Counted from the first letter of the stretch, positions 1 through 9,490 are shown. The stretch: DNA of 64,000 bases from G963702155 sp963702155 (GCA_963702155.1 OY969717.1:1488001-1552000), one strand, 5' to 3'. Program-made: numbers and translations. The notes: generated by a model from the sequence alone, not told the origin.

Positions 1-2
1 TT

Positions 3-1562
3 TTTGTGCGCTGGTTCATGTCAACCAATCACAAAGATATCGGCACGCTTTATATTATTTTCTCGATAATAACCGGTATTATAGGCGGCGCTTTTTCCAT
101 GGTTATGCGTATGGAATTACAAGACCCCGGCATTCAGTTTTTGATGAACGCCGATGGTTCCCCCAATGGACAGCTTTGGAATGTTATAATCACCGCCCAT
201 GGCCTTATTATGGTATTCTTCGTGGTCATGCCGGGTCTAATTGGCGGTTTCGGCAACTGGTTTGTGCCCATTTTAATTGGCGCGCCTGATATGGCCTTCC
301 CGCGACTGAATAATATCTCATTCTGGCTTATCGTCCCTGCATTCTTCCTTCTTGTTGGCTCCGCTTTTGTCGGGCAGGGCGCCGGAACCGGCTGGACAGT
401 CTACCCCCCGCTTTCTAATGTAGGTCAGGATGGTATGTCGGTCGATATGGCGATATTTGCCCTTCACCTCGCGGGCGCAAGCTCTATTTTAGGCGCGGCC
501 AACTTTATTACAACCATTTTGAACATGCGCGCACCGGGTATGACACTTCACAAAATGCCTCTCTTTGTATGGGGTATGCTGGTAACCGCATTCTTGCTCG
601 TTCTGGCTGTACCCGTATTGGGCGGGGCCATTACAATGCTTTTGACAGACCGTAATTTCGGAACCAACTTTTTTGTACCCGAAGGCGGCGGCGATCCGAT
701 TTTATACCAACACCTTTTTTGGTTCTTCGGCCATCCTGAGGTATACATTATGATTCTACCGGCATTTGGTATTGTGTCACACATTATATCAACCTTCTCC
801 AAAAAACCGATTTTCGGCTATCTGGGTATGGCCTACGCTATGGTTGCTATCGGATTTGTTGGATTTATCGTTTGGGCGCACCACATGTACACATCCGGTA
901 TAGGTGTAAATGCCCGTGCCTATTTTACAACGGCAACGTTGATCATTGCCGTACCAACCGGAATCAAAATTTTCTCTTGGATCGCTACTATGTGGGGCGG
1001 CTCCATCGAATTTAAAACGCCCATGCTTTTTTCTATCGGCTTTATCTTTCTTTTTACGGTTGGAGGCGTTACCGGCGTAGTACTCGCAAATGCGGGCATC
1101 GATACCGTTTTACATGATACATATTACGTGGTTGCCCACTTCCACTACGTCCTATCACTTGGCGCGGTGTTTGCTCTATTCGCTGGATATTATTATTGGA
1201 TTGGTAAAATCTCTGGCCGCCAATACCCCGAATGGATGGGTCAAGTGCATTTCTGGCTTACATTTATCGGTGTAAATATTATCTTCTTCCCGCAACATTT
1301 TCTCGGCCTCGCCGGAATGCCGCGCAGATATATTGACTACCCCGATGCATACGCGGGCTGGAACGAAGTATCATCATATGGCGCATACCTTGCGGGCGCA
1401 GCCACGTTGTGGTTTGTCATCCTCTCGCTATACACTGCCTTTGCCGGTCGTCGCGTGGGTGCAAATTACTGGAATGCCGCGCCGCAAACGATGACACTTG
1501 AATGGACTCTTTCATCCCCGCCACCATTCCACCAATTCGAGATCCAACCTCAAGTGAAATAA
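3..1562 (+). CDS. ctaD: Cytochrome c oxidase subunit I (aa3-type), 5' partial
   Basis: Catalytic subunit of the terminal aa3 oxidase in the inner membrane; it reduces O2 and pumps protons. About 519 codons are visible and the frame is open to the window edge. The RWFMSTNHKDIG segment normally lies some 20-30 residues into the alphaproteobacterial protein, so the true start is probably upstream and the GTG at position 6 is internal. Heme and CuB ligands are visible: ITAHG (low-spin heme), GHPEVY (CuB His and the cross-linked Tyr), WAHHMY (two CuB His) and HDTYYVVAHFHYV (heme a3 and heme a). The D-channel APDMAFPRLNN and K-channel PTGIKIFSW motifs are intact. It heads the oxidase cluster; the usual ctaC would be off the left edge. 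A hairpin follows the stop. Confidence 0.97.
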   Translation, partial: FVRWFMSTNHKDIGTLYIIFSIITGIIGGAFSMVMRMELQDPGIQFLMNADGSPNGQLWNVIITAHGLIMVFFVVMPGLIGGFGNWFVPILIGAPDMAFPRLNNISFWLIVPAFFLLVGSAFVGQGAGTGWTVYPPLSNVGQDGMSVDMAIFALHLAGASSILGAANFITTILNMRAPGMTLHKMPLFVWGMLVTAFLLVLAVPVLGGAITMLLTDRNFGTNFFVPEGGGDPILYQHLFWFFGHPEVYIMILPAFGIVSHIISTFSKKPIFGYLGMAYAMVAIGFVGFIVWAHHMYTSGIGVNARAYFTTATLIIAVPTGIKIFSWIATMWGGSIEFKTPMLFSIGFIFLFTVGGVTGVVLANAGIDTVLHDTYYVVAHFHYVLSLGAVFALFAGYYYWIGKISGRQYPEWMGQVHFWLTFIGVNIIFFPQHFLGLAGMPRRYIDYPDAYAGWNEVSSYGAYLAGAATLWFVILSLYTAFAGRRVGANYWNAAPQTMTLEWTLSSPPPFHQFEIQPQVK

Positions 1563-1601
1563 CAGTATCTTTATTGGTAAAAAGCCTAATTTAATAATTA
1601 T

Positions 1602-1630
1602 AACCCCCGTCAAAGCGAGGGTTTTCTTTG
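1602..1630 (+). terminator. Intrinsic terminator after ctaD
   Basis: The arms AACCCCCG (1602-1609) and CGAGGGTT (1616-1623) pair with one mismatch around a 6-base loop. A T-rich tract (ttcttt) follows. It lies 40 bases after the ctaD stop, so part of ctaD transcription probably ends here before the downstream assembly genes. Confidence 0.75.
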
Positions 1631-1843
1631 CAAGGGCGCCCCTGTTAACACAATAACAAAGCACCTTAGGATAAAACCGCACACAAACCTTGACGAAATC
1701 AAAGCTAACCGCATCAAAAAACCACTCACACACAAAGGTAAGCTTCGCACCTTTACATCTTCGCGCTTGCAACAATATCAATGCCGCATATGATACATGT
1801 ATAAATTTGACTCAAACCTCAAATCACTGCTATTTTAAATCTT

Positions 1844-2362
1844 ATGGTTTCCTTCGCAAATACATACATGCTCGACGATGCACCAGCAATAACTGCGCCT
1901 GCGCTTAAATCGGCGTTTGGTGCATCTGCCGCGCAAACATATCAATCAATCAACGATGAAAACCAAAACGTAAATAAAGAAATCATTACTGATACTGATA
2001 TAAATGGCATCATCGAAAATAACGATCTAAAGGCCGGATACACTGCTCTCACCGATCGTGTGATCAACCTTTTGGGACAAGGTGAAACTACAAAGGCGGC
2101 GCGTATCCTTGGCGAAAGTCTTGATAACGCGACCACACCTGAACAAAAACAACTGATTGAAACCATAGGCGAATACGCAAAGGATTTTGTAACACGCAAC
2201 AATCCCGCCGATCTTGATGTATTTTTGCAAAATACCGCGGATTTTAACCTCAACCTAAAATCTTCTTCGCCAAACCTTGGGCCAAGCTCCGATTTTAAAA
2301 GCAATCCTAGCGCCCCAACCTATGCCGCCTTAAACACATATGCACCCTCTTTTATGTCTTAA
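1844..2362 (+). CDS. Hypothetical protein between ctaD and ctaB
   Basis: A 172-residue reading frame in the oxidase cluster, on the same strand. I do not recognise a family. It is soluble-looking, rich in Asn, Asp, Ala and Thr, with no signal peptide or membrane segment. Its middle (about residues 60-125) looks helical, with LTDRVINLL and QKQLIETIGEYAKDF. The C-terminal third is Ser/Pro/Asn-rich and probably disordered. An antisense frame overlaps 1942-2304, but the + frame has the more protein-like composition and fits the operon direction. No clear Shine-Dalgarno precedes the ATG at 1844, and the ATG at 1868 is an alternative start. It is not a known ctaCDBGE component, so a role in oxidase assembly would be a guess. 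Confidence 0.55.
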   Translation: MVSFANTYMLDDAPAITAPALKSAFGASAAQTYQSINDENQNVNKEIITDTDINGIIENNDLKAGYTALTDRVINLLGQGETTKAARILGESLDNATTPEQKQLIETIGEYAKDFVTRNNPADLDVFLQNTADFNLNLKSSSPNLGPSSDFKSNPSAPTYAALNTYAPSFMS

Positions 2363-2458
2363 AACTTTTAAATAGAACACAGCGATTATCCATGAAAAAG
2401 CTTGGTTTTTCTCACTAAAGCGCCTATATAAAATCTAAAGATAATCAGGCATAAAATC

Positions 2459-3400
2459 ATGACAAATACAGTATCCTTAAGGAATTTAAGCACTTCAGGT
2501 ATAAATGCGGCGGATATAGACACGCCTTGTACAGATATATCTGAATCCGAAGCGACCGTTTCCGACTTCATTGCCCTCCTAAAACCGCGCGTCATGACTT
2601 TAGTTTTATTCACTGGCTTTGTCGGTATGTGGATCGCACCGGGTCGCACGGAAATACATCCCTTCTTGTTGCTGGTTGCAATGCTGTGCCTAGTAATTGG
2701 TGCGGGGGCAGCCGGCGCTATCAACATGTGGTATGACCGCGACATTGACGCTATTATGGATCGCACAAAAAATCGCCCCCTCCCCCTTGGACGCATTACG
2801 CCGGATACCGCACTTACCTTCGCACTTATGCTTCTTACCGGGTCAATCACGATAATGGGACTGGCCGTTGGCTGGCTTGCGGCTTCTATACTCGCCTTCG
2901 CCAGCTTTTTTTACGCTGTCATATATACAATATGGCTAAAACGTTCAACCCCTCAAAACATCGTTATCGGCGGCGCGGCGGGCGCATTTCCGCCTGTAAT
3001 AGGCTGGGCTGCCGTTACGGCCGATATCTCATTTTTTCCGATCTTGTTATTTGCCATCATCTTTTTTTGGACACCGCCGCATTTCTGGGCGCTTTGTTTG
3101 TTTGCAAACAAAGATTATAAACGCGCCAACATCCCTATGATGACGGTGACCGCCGGCGAGAAACATACCAAGGTGCTAATGCTGATCTATACGGTGATCT
3201 TGCTCCCTATAACGCTGGCTCCATATTTACTGGGCTATACTGGGGCAATTTACGGCATCACAGCCATGATATTAAGCGGCTTTTTCATCTTCACAGCGAT
3301 CCGTGTTTATATGTCTGATGACTTAAAACAGGCGCGGCTGATGTTTGGCTATTCCGTATTCTACCTGTTCGCATTATTTCTTGCACTACTTACCGGATAA
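2459..3400 (+). CDS. ctaB: Protoheme IX farnesyltransferase (heme O synthase)
   Basis: An integral membrane UbiA-family prenyltransferase that adds a farnesyl group to heme b to give heme O, the precursor of the heme A used by CtaD. It is 313 residues, normal for the family. The first Asp-rich motif NMWYDRDIDAIMDRT is followed by KNRPLP, both hallmarks of CtaB/COX10. About eight hydrophobic helices follow, with the second conserved loop around FANKDYKRANIPMM. A non-conserved soluble N-terminal stretch of about 35 residues precedes the first helix. The gene sits between ctaD and the coxF/ctaG genes, as is usual in alphaproteobacteria. Confidence 0.96.
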   Translation: MTNTVSLRNLSTSGINAADIDTPCTDISESEATVSDFIALLKPRVMTLVLFTGFVGMWIAPGRTEIHPFLLLVAMLCLVIGAGAAGAINMWYDRDIDAIMDRTKNRPLPLGRITPDTALTFALMLLTGSITIMGLAVGWLAASILAFASFFYAVIYTIWLKRSTPQNIVIGGAAGAFPPVIGWAAVTADISFFPILLFAIIFFWTPPHFWALCLFANKDYKRANIPMMTVTAGEKHTKVLMLIYTVILLPITLAPYLLGYTGAIYGITAMILSGFFIFTAIRVYMSDDLKQARLMFGYSVFYLFALFLALLTG

Positions 3401-3419
3401 CCAAAAAAGGATTTATAAA

Positions 3420-3539
3420 ATGCCCATCGCACCCACGCATAAAAAGAAAAAGAAAACAAATATCGCCATTTTTCTTACCGTTATCGGCATCTGCGCCATC
3501 ATATTTGGTATTACAATTATCAAAATGAAAGGCATATAA
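3420..3539 (+). CDS. CoxF-like small membrane protein
   Basis: A 39-residue protein starting at the ATG at 3420, preceded by an AAAAAGG ribosome-binding sequence. A longer in-frame frame from 3345 would overlap ctaB and has no such site. The N-terminus has five consecutive lysines (residues 8-12), then one membrane helix (about residues 15-34) ending in IIKMKG. The size, the basic head, the single helix and the position between ctaB and ctaG match CoxF, a small protein of alphaproteobacterial oxidase operons whose exact role is poorly defined. The assignment rests on architecture and synteny rather than a strong motif. Confidence 0.72.
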   Translation: MPIAPTHKKKKKTNIAIFLTVIGICAIIFGITIIKMKGI

Positions 3540-3615
3540 GTATAAAAAACTTTAACAAATGCAAAAAACCGTTTATGGTAAAGTTATAAAGACTATAAGG
3601 GAAATAAGGATCGCT

Positions 3616-4023
3616 ATGCGCCTATTTGTTTTTTCATTTCTAATTATACTCATCTGCATCATCGCACCGCAAAGCCGCGCCGAAATTGTCGCTTGTGGTA
3701 CGCCGGAGGCCGCAACGGTCAGTCCAGATGTTGAGCCATATTGTAATATTCATGACCGCCGCTTTGCCTACGCCGAAGCCAACAAAAAATTCCGCACAGA
3801 GTTGGATCAACGCCGTGAAAACTACGCCGCTCCGCGCACTGAAGCCTACCGGGGGTATAAGGAACGGCTCCTCGCTGGATATGAGGCCAACGATAAGGCC
3901 GAGCAAGATGCTGAAAAAGAAAAAACAGCCAGTGAGAATAATCCCGATGACAACGGAGATCAGGAACAAGGTTCAACCGATCAGAATATCGACCTTGGCG
4001 CGGAAATGGATTTTTTGGAATAA
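3616..4023 (+). CDS. Secreted hypothetical protein in the oxidase cluster
   Basis: A 135-residue protein if read from the ATG at 3616, which has TAAGGA five bases upstream. An ATG at 3559 in the same frame would put a basic extension before the signal peptide and lacks such a site. Residues 1-22 form a typical signal peptide ending SRA. The mature part has two Cys (ACG and PYCN), a central charged helix (about residues 50-90) and a very acidic Asn/Asp/Gln-rich tail. I recognise no family. It is probably periplasmic, and its place between coxF and ctaG makes a link with oxidase assembly possible but unproven. Confidence 0.7.
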   Translation: MRLFVFSFLIILICIIAPQSRAEIVACGTPEAATVSPDVEPYCNIHDRRFAYAEANKKFRTELDQRRENYAAPRTEAYRGYKERLLAGYEANDKAEQDAEKEKTASENNPDDNGDQEQGSTDQNIDLGAEMDFLE

Positions 4024-4107
4024 GCAATAAACGGCCATAATTACAAAAAATTTAAAAGCGCTTGAAAAACACTGGCCTTTATCAAACAAACGCCTACATC
4101 TAATGAC

Positions 4108-4728
4108 ATGACAACACCTGATCAACAGGCTTTAATAGATAAAAATAAGAGAACCGGCATCGCCGTACTGCTTTTTGTTTTTATTATGGTGGGCGTATCT
4201 TTTGCCGCCGTACCTCTTTACGACCTTTTTTGCCGTGTTACAGGATTTGGCGGCACGACACAAGTCGCAAACGCTCTACCAGCTGAAAACCAAATTATCG
4301 ATCGTACCGTAAAAATTAACTTCAATGCGGATACGAGCCAAAACATGCCATGGAATTTCAAACCCGAAATGCGTAGCGTTAATGTAAAACTCGGACAACG
4401 CGGCCTTACTTCATTTCTTGCCGAAAATCCGTTAAAAATACCTATAACCGGCACCGCTATATACAATGTAACACCGCTTAAAGCTGGTAAATATTTTAAT
4501 AAGATACAATGTTTTTGTTTTGATGAACAAACCCTTATGCCTAATCAGTCAATGTCGATGCCGGTCATGTTTTTTTTAGACCCCGAAATGCATAGGGACC
4601 CCGATATGGATGATGTCAAAACCATCACACTTTCTTATACTTTTTTCAAAACTGAAACAAAGGAGCTTGAAGACGCGCTCGAAGGGTTTTACAATGATGA
4701 TCAAACTGTTATAACGCACATAAATTAA
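4108..4728 (+). CDS. ctaG: Cytochrome c oxidase copper chaperone CtaG/Cox11
   Basis: A membrane-anchored copper chaperone that delivers Cu to the CuB site of subunit I. It is 206 residues with one N-terminal membrane anchor (about residues 16-36) followed by the periplasmic immunoglobulin-like domain. The copper-binding CFCF motif is present in NKIQCFCFDEQ, and VPLYDLFCRVTGFGG after the anchor is typical of the family. It lies directly upstream of ctaE, as in other alphaproteobacterial oxidase operons. Confidence 0.95.
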   Translation: MTTPDQQALIDKNKRTGIAVLLFVFIMVGVSFAAVPLYDLFCRVTGFGGTTQVANALPAENQIIDRTVKINFNADTSQNMPWNFKPEMRSVNVKLGQRGLTSFLAENPLKIPITGTAIYNVTPLKAGKYFNKIQCFCFDEQTLMPNQSMSMPVMFFLDPEMHRDPDMDDVKTITLSYTFFKTETKELEDALEGFYNDDQTVITHIN

Positions 4729-4795
4729 GAATAGAACGAATAATTAATAAACACCCCTCATAATCAATCTTTAAAAAGATCAAAAGAGATATAAT

Positions 4796-5680
4796 ATGGC
4801 CAGCAAAATCGAATATTCCTCAACCGGTAAGCCGCACCCCTATCACATCGTGCGCCCCAGTATTTGGCCGCTTGTATCCGCCATTGTGGCTGGAATTTTT
4901 GCCATGGGTATGGTTTTATTCATGCATGATGTAAAGTTTGGCGCTTTCAATATTGGTATAAAAGGTACAATTATCGGCGTGCTGGGTATTCTTGCGGTAA
5001 TGTTTTTCTGGTGGAAAGATATTATTTTCGAATCAGTGCAGGAAAAAGTACATAATCCAATCACTACATATGGCCTCAAAATGGGTATGGCGCTTTTTAT
5101 CGCCTCTGAAGTCATGTTTTTCTTTGCCTTTTTCTGGGCGTTCTTCAATGGCTCCCTTATGCCAACCGAAGCGATCGGATTTGTTTGGCCACCTGCCGAT
5201 ATAGAAGTCGTACCCCCATTTGATATCCCTTTCCTTATGACGATGATCTTGCTTTTATCAGGCTGCACAGTTACATGGGCGCATCACGCTATACTTGAAA
5301 ATAATCAAAAGGATTTCTTTACCGCTCTGGCATTAAGCGTGTTTCTGGGCGTATTTTTCTTATGCTTTCAAGTTTACGAATATACGCATGTAAAATTCGG
5401 ATTTACAGATGGTATTTACGCATCCACTTTTTACATGGCAACCGGATTTCATGGCTTCCATGTCTTGGTCGGAACAATATTTTTGGCTGTTTGCGCCATT
5501 CGCGCAAAAAAAGGGCATTTTTCACCAAAGAATCATTTCGGCTTCGAAGCCGCCGCATGGTACTGGCACTTTGTTGATGTCGTATGGCTCTTCCTTTTTA
5601 TTGCGATTTACTGGTGGGGCAATACATTTGGAATGGATCTAAGCGATACTTTGGCCGCAACAAGCGCAGCAACCCCTTAA
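4796..5680 (+). CDS. ctaE: Cytochrome c oxidase subunit III
   Basis: An integral membrane subunit that stabilises the oxidase during turnover. It is 294 residues with seven predicted helices and a short cytosolic N-terminus carrying PHPYHIVRPSIWP. The lipid-binding and family motifs FHGFHVLVGT, WYWHFVDVVWLFLF and IYWWG are present. An AAAGAGAT sequence lies upstream of the ATG. The gene ends before a strong terminator that separates it from the DUF983 gene. Confidence 0.97.
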   Translation: MASKIEYSSTGKPHPYHIVRPSIWPLVSAIVAGIFAMGMVLFMHDVKFGAFNIGIKGTIIGVLGILAVMFFWWKDIIFESVQEKVHNPITTYGLKMGMALFIASEVMFFFAFFWAFFNGSLMPTEAIGFVWPPADIEVVPPFDIPFLMTMILLLSGCTVTWAHHAILENNQKDFFTALALSVFLGVFFLCFQVYEYTHVKFGFTDGIYASTFYMATGFHGFHVLVGTIFLAVCAIRAKKGHFSPKNHFGFEAAAWYWHFVDVVWLFLFIAIYWWGNTFGMDLSDTLAATSAATP

Positions 5681-5697
5681 ACATACCGAATAAAATC

Positions 5698-5727
5698 AAG
5701 GCGCTCATTTAAAAAGCGCCTTTTTTT
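5698..5727 (+). terminator. Intrinsic terminator after ctaE
   Basis: A perfect 8-bp stem, AAGGCGCT (5698-5705) with AGCGCCTT (5715-5722), has a 9-base loop and runs into a T tract. It is a classical Rho-independent terminator marking the end of the ctaG-ctaE transcript. Confidence 0.9.
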
Positions 5728-5755
5728 AAACGTACGACAAAAATACATTTATAAA

Positions 5756-6130
5756 ATGACCAGCCCCCCCCTCACACACAAGCAAGCATTGCAAATCGGT
5801 TGGCAATGCAAATGCCCTCGCTGCAAAACGGGCGATTTATATCCCTCCCGATTTTCTTTGGTACTCATGAATACCTGTGCAAATTGCGGCCTAGCTCTCG
5901 ATAAAAATGATAGCGCCGATGGCCCTGCAGTATTTCTCATATTCGTTCTAGGCTTCCTGCTTGTACCGCTCGCATTAATGGTCGAATATTATGCTGCGCC
6001 GCCTTTATGGCTTCAAATTTTGCTTTGGAGCGCGATCACACTTATCTTAACCCTTGGCACGCTGCGCCCTATAAAGGCGTATGTTATCGCGTTGCAATAT
6101 AAATATCGTCAAACTGACTGGGATAATTAA
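5756..6130 (+). CDS. DUF983 family membrane protein
   Basis: 124 residues. An N-terminal zinc-ribbon-like part has CKCPRC and CANCG (two CxxC pairs within residues 18-45), followed by two membrane helices (about residues 57-78 and 82-105). DUF983 proteins sit between ctaE and surf1 in many alphaproteobacteria, which is exactly the arrangement here. Their molecular role is not established, although synteny ties them to oxidase biogenesis. SURF1 follows after 12 bases, so the two are probably co-transcribed. Confidence 0.92.
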   Translation: MTSPPLTHKQALQIGWQCKCPRCKTGDLYPSRFSLVLMNTCANCGLALDKNDSADGPAVFLIFVLGFLLVPLALMVEYYAAPPLWLQILLWSAITLILTLGTLRPIKAYVIALQYKYRQTDWDN

Positions 6131-6142
6131 GGTATAAAAGCC

Positions 6143-6916
6143 ATGACCGCATCTGGACGCATCAACAAAAATACATTTAAAAAACCGCCAATGGGCGCGC
6201 TGGTCGCAACAATCATTGCCGTATCTACCCTTCATTCGCTTGGCGTTTGGCAACTTTATCGCATGGATTGGAAGACCAAGCTTTTGGGGGAAATTGACCG
6301 GCAATATCAAACCAATACCATGCAAACCCTGCTCACAAGTCGCGATATTATAGATGCCCCGGCTAAGCCATATTATCTGCGCGGAACAATAAAAGGGCGC
6401 TTTATAGGGGAAAAAAAAATACTGATCGGCCCCCGGAATTATAATGGCGAATTGATACAAGACATCGTCATACCCTTTAAAATGCAAGATGGTTCAATTA
6501 TTCTCGTTAAAGAAGGCTGGATAGATCATGACGCAAAAATACCGCGAGCCTTACACCAATATAATGCATCAGATCAAATACAAATATCCGGCACATTAAC
6601 ACAGCCTGATTATGGCTGGATTTATAAAAAGGTAAACCCGCCAAATATCCCAAGTCAGAATATATGGCGTTATACTGATATAGAAGCATTAAAAAGTGCG
6701 CACGGTTTAAAAACGGTTCTCCCCGCTATTATGCAAGTCGAGGCAGCACCATATTTTGATAAAATCTCTATAAACACCTATAGCGCTTCAAAACCGACTT
6801 TAAATAACAACCATTTAAAATACGCCATATTCTGGTTTGTTCTGGGCGAGGCTTTAATTGTTATATTTATATTACGGTTTGTAATAAAGAAAAAGCCGCC
6901 CAAAAATCACTTTTAA
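6143..6916 (+). CDS. SURF1 family cytochrome oxidase assembly protein
   Basis: 257 residues with the SURF1 layout: an N-terminal membrane helix (about residues 14-33) with the conserved GVWQLYRMDWK just after it, a long periplasmic domain containing LRGTIKGRF and the GPR motif, and a C-terminal helix beginning NNHLKYAIFWF. SURF1 helps insert heme A into subunit I. It is the last gene of the cluster. Confidence 0.93.
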   Translation: MTASGRINKNTFKKPPMGALVATIIAVSTLHSLGVWQLYRMDWKTKLLGEIDRQYQTNTMQTLLTSRDIIDAPAKPYYLRGTIKGRFIGEKKILIGPRNYNGELIQDIVIPFKMQDGSIILVKEGWIDHDAKIPRALHQYNASDQIQISGTLTQPDYGWIYKKVNPPNIPSQNIWRYTDIEALKSAHGLKTVLPAIMQVEAAPYFDKISINTYSASKPTLNNNHLKYAIFWFVLGEALIVIFILRFVIKKKPPKNHF

Positions 6917-6972
6917 AAAAGCGCCCTTACAAACATAAAACGCTTCATCAAAGATATTAATTAAAAAACAAC

Positions 6973-8532
6973 CTACCGTATTTTTGAGCGTTCATCTTGT
7001 CCGCTATTTTGTTTTGCCACGGCTAGGCCTTCAGTTTGGGCCATATATTGCTGATCCATCGCCTTGGCCAAAGCTTTAAAGCGAGATAGCTCTGCGCCAG
7101 CCAGTTGCTCCCCGGTAGGCAGATTAACACTACTCGGGTTGACCTGCTTATTATCAACAAGGACTTCATAATGCAAATGCGGCCCCGTCGATCGGCCGGT
7201 CGTGCCCACATATCCGATAACCTCACCTTGCTTTACACGTTTGCCTTTTTTCATCCCGCGCGCATAATTATGCATATGAGCATAAGCAGTTTTTAGAGTG
7301 CCATTGTGACGAATACGGATATAATTCCCATACCCGCCGCGACGCCCTAAATAATCAATTGTTCCATCTCCGGCGGCATAAATCGGCGTACCGGTCGAGG
7401 CGGCAAAATCCATGCCCTTATGCATTTTATTATAACCAAGCACAGGATGCCTGCGCATGCCAAAGGTGGAAGAAATCCGCGCGCCATCTACCGGCGTCTT
7501 CATCAGGATTTTCTTGGCGCTCGTTCCGTTTTTATCAAAATAATCAACGCGGCCATCTTTCATTTCATACCGGTAAATCGGAACTTCACGCCCGCCAACA
7601 TTCAGTTTGGCAAATAAAACATCGCCATACCGCGCAAAGTCCCCGCCTTCGGTTTCCATCGCCTCATACAAAACTTCCACTTTATCCCCGCGACGTACAT
7701 CGCGCTGAAAGTCAACATTCCACGAATAAATCCGTATCAACTCTGCTACAATTTGCGATGGAATATCCGCACGCGCAGCAGATCCATAAAGCGACGTTTC
7801 AATTTTTGCCTTACGGGCATAAGATCGCTGTACAAGCTTTTTTTCTTTAATATCGGTTTCAAACTGCTCTTCGCCGCGCTTATAAACATGAATTGTTTTA
7901 ATTGGATCCGCCGAAAGCGCAAGGCTTTCAAAAGTCCGGTCACCCTCTTCATCAAATTCAAAATTGATCCGCACATTTTGACCCGCCTTAATCGACCTCG
8001 GGTCATGATGTTCACTGAGCGCTTTAACCGCATAATAAGCGTCCGCACCATTTAAACCGGCTTCTTGTAAAATGCCGGCTAGCGTTTCACCCGTACCAAT
8101 GCTCACTTCCTCAAATGACGGCTCAAGCGGTTTTTTCAAGGCAAACGATGCTTTGCGGATACCATTAGATACCGCATTTTGTCTAAACTCATTATCGGCA
8201 TCATCTGAAGTTCGCCCTGCGCCCACGGCCGGCTCAATAGAAGCCATAGCGATGGCCTGAGTATTTGGGCTACGCTCGGTCACATCATAATGACCCGAAG
8301 AATGAACACCCGCATCCGCAATTTGAATATTATTTGAGGCAGAAGAAAAAGGCAGAACTGCGCTAACGCTGAAATTTGCCATCATAAATGTAAAAACACA
8401 AACCGCGGCCGCACCACCTGCCATATATCGCATACGTAAAGTATTGCGGCGCGTAAAAACGTGGCGCTTTTTTATTTTGAAAATTTTATATAAAGAAAAA
8501 CTATTCTTTAAAGATGCCAAAAAGCGCATCAT
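6973..8532 (-). CDS. M23 family murein endopeptidase (LytM domain)
   Basis: 519 residues. A basic cytosolic N-terminus precedes a membrane/signal segment (about residues 33-57). The periplasmic part has a LysM/opacity-associated-like central region (GETLAGILQEAGL) and a C-terminal LytM domain. The zinc site is intact: HKGMDFA supplies His and Asp, and the HLHYEV motif is present, with AYAHM between them. The architecture matches MepM-type DD-endopeptidases that cleave peptide cross-links in peptidoglycan. A TGGAG sequence lies just upstream of the ATG. It is a stand-alone gene, convergent with surf1. Confidence 0.93.
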   Translation of the reverse strand: MMRFLASLKNSFSLYKIFKIKKRHVFTRRNTLRMRYMAGGAAAVCVFTFMMANFSVSAVLPFSSASNNIQIADAGVHSSGHYDVTERSPNTQAIAMASIEPAVGAGRTSDDADNEFRQNAVSNGIRKASFALKKPLEPSFEEVSIGTGETLAGILQEAGLNGADAYYAVKALSEHHDPRSIKAGQNVRINFEFDEEGDRTFESLALSADPIKTIHVYKRGEEQFETDIKEKKLVQRSYARKAKIETSLYGSAARADIPSQIVAELIRIYSWNVDFQRDVRRGDKVEVLYEAMETEGGDFARYGDVLFAKLNVGGREVPIYRYEMKDGRVDYFDKNGTSAKKILMKTPVDGARISSTFGMRRHPVLGYNKMHKGMDFAASTGTPIYAAGDGTIDYLGRRGGYGNYIRIRHNGTLKTAYAHMHNYARGMKKGKRVKQGEVIGYVGTTGRSTGPHLHYEVLVDNKQVNPSSVNLPTGEQLAGAELSRFKALAKAMDQQYMAQTEGLAVAKQNSGQDERSKIR

Positions 8533-8771
8533 AAAACTCCAATCCTTAAACCCTCAAAACCTGTGATCCTATACTCGTACGAGGCCTTGCATTCCCTGAT
8601 TATTTTATATTTTTTGCAGTATAAGATTTGATGTATTAGCATAGAGTAAAAAAAAAGCCAAATCATGATGGGAAAATAGATAAAAATCGTAGTGGGTTGA
8701 ATCAGGAAAACAAAGCTAGGCATCTTTTACACTTTAGTTTAGGTCAATGAATAAAACCGTATATACTCTAT

Positions 8772-9344
8772 TTATCGGCACTCACGCGTAATACGGTCAT
8801 ACGCCGCCGAGGAGCCGGACAAACTAAATGTATCGGTTGTTTTAGTACCTCGTTTTGAATATCCGACAACAGACATCGTACTGCCTTTTTTTATTGCATC
8901 CGCAATATCGTTATCCGTACGCGCATCTGGCGCCCACGCCGTTTCATCCTGTGTAAAAAGTGGAAAAGCTTCATTGCCAATAGTCAGCGTAGTATCCGCA
9001 CCGGGCTTGTATGCATATCCGGTCACGTAACTAAAAACATTTTTGGTACCATCCGCCGGACGATGCGTGATAAGGGCAAAAACCTCACCCCGGGAACTAT
9101 AATTGCCCTGCTTCTTTTTAGGCTGGCTCGCCATATAACATACCTTGTTACCATTTTCGGTATAAGTATAAGCAGCCCAATCGCCATATTTTCCGCGCAA
9201 AATCTGCTGACCCGCAAGCGCGCTACCATTGGATAGCATGCCTGTCAGCATAACAAAACTGAAAACGGCCAAAACCGTAGTATAGAAACGAAGATGTATG
9301 TGCATGATAGATGATATCTTTTTATGAATTATTTTTTTAAACAT
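8772..9344 (-). CDS. Invasion-associated locus B (IalB) family protein
   Basis: 190 residues with an N-terminal signal segment (about residues 18-44, ending SALAG). The IalB-family core is clear: YGDWAAYTYTENGNKVCY, GYAYKPG, FPLFTQDETAWAPD and TTDTFSLSGSSAAYD, plus a Cys near the C-terminus that could pair with the Cys of KVCY. IalB was first linked to erythrocyte invasion in Bartonella, but homologues are widespread in free-living alphaproteobacteria, so a virulence role should not be assumed. An internal ATG at 9305 is an alternative start. It is divergent from the sigma factor gene. Confidence 0.88.
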   Translation of the reverse strand: MFKKIIHKKISSIMHIHLRFYTTVLAVFSFVMLTGMLSNGSALAGQQILRGKYGDWAAYTYTENGNKVCYMASQPKKKQGNYSSRGEVFALITHRPADGTKNVFSYVTGYAYKPGADTTLTIGNEAFPLFTQDETAWAPDARTDNDIADAIKKGSTMSVVGYSKRGTKTTDTFSLSGSSAAYDRITRECR

Positions 9345-9490
9345 TAATCAAAGTAACAATAACCAAGTATTTTGTGGCTCATTTTAACGTGTTTCTCTCA
9401 AAAATCAAAGTGATCTTGAAATATACCCACATTCAATCGTTCATTCAAACAAATTTGAGACAAACCAAACGTAGTCATAACATATATTTT

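Noticed and set aside
7359..7850. 163-codon ORF on the + strand inside the M23 peptidase gene
   Set aside because: Antisense to a strongly supported gene; the composition is basic and His/Gln-rich as expected of a shadow frame.
8529..8723. 64-codon ORF upstream of the M23 gene on the - strand
   Set aside because: It overlaps the M23 start, has no ribosome-binding site and no recognisable features.
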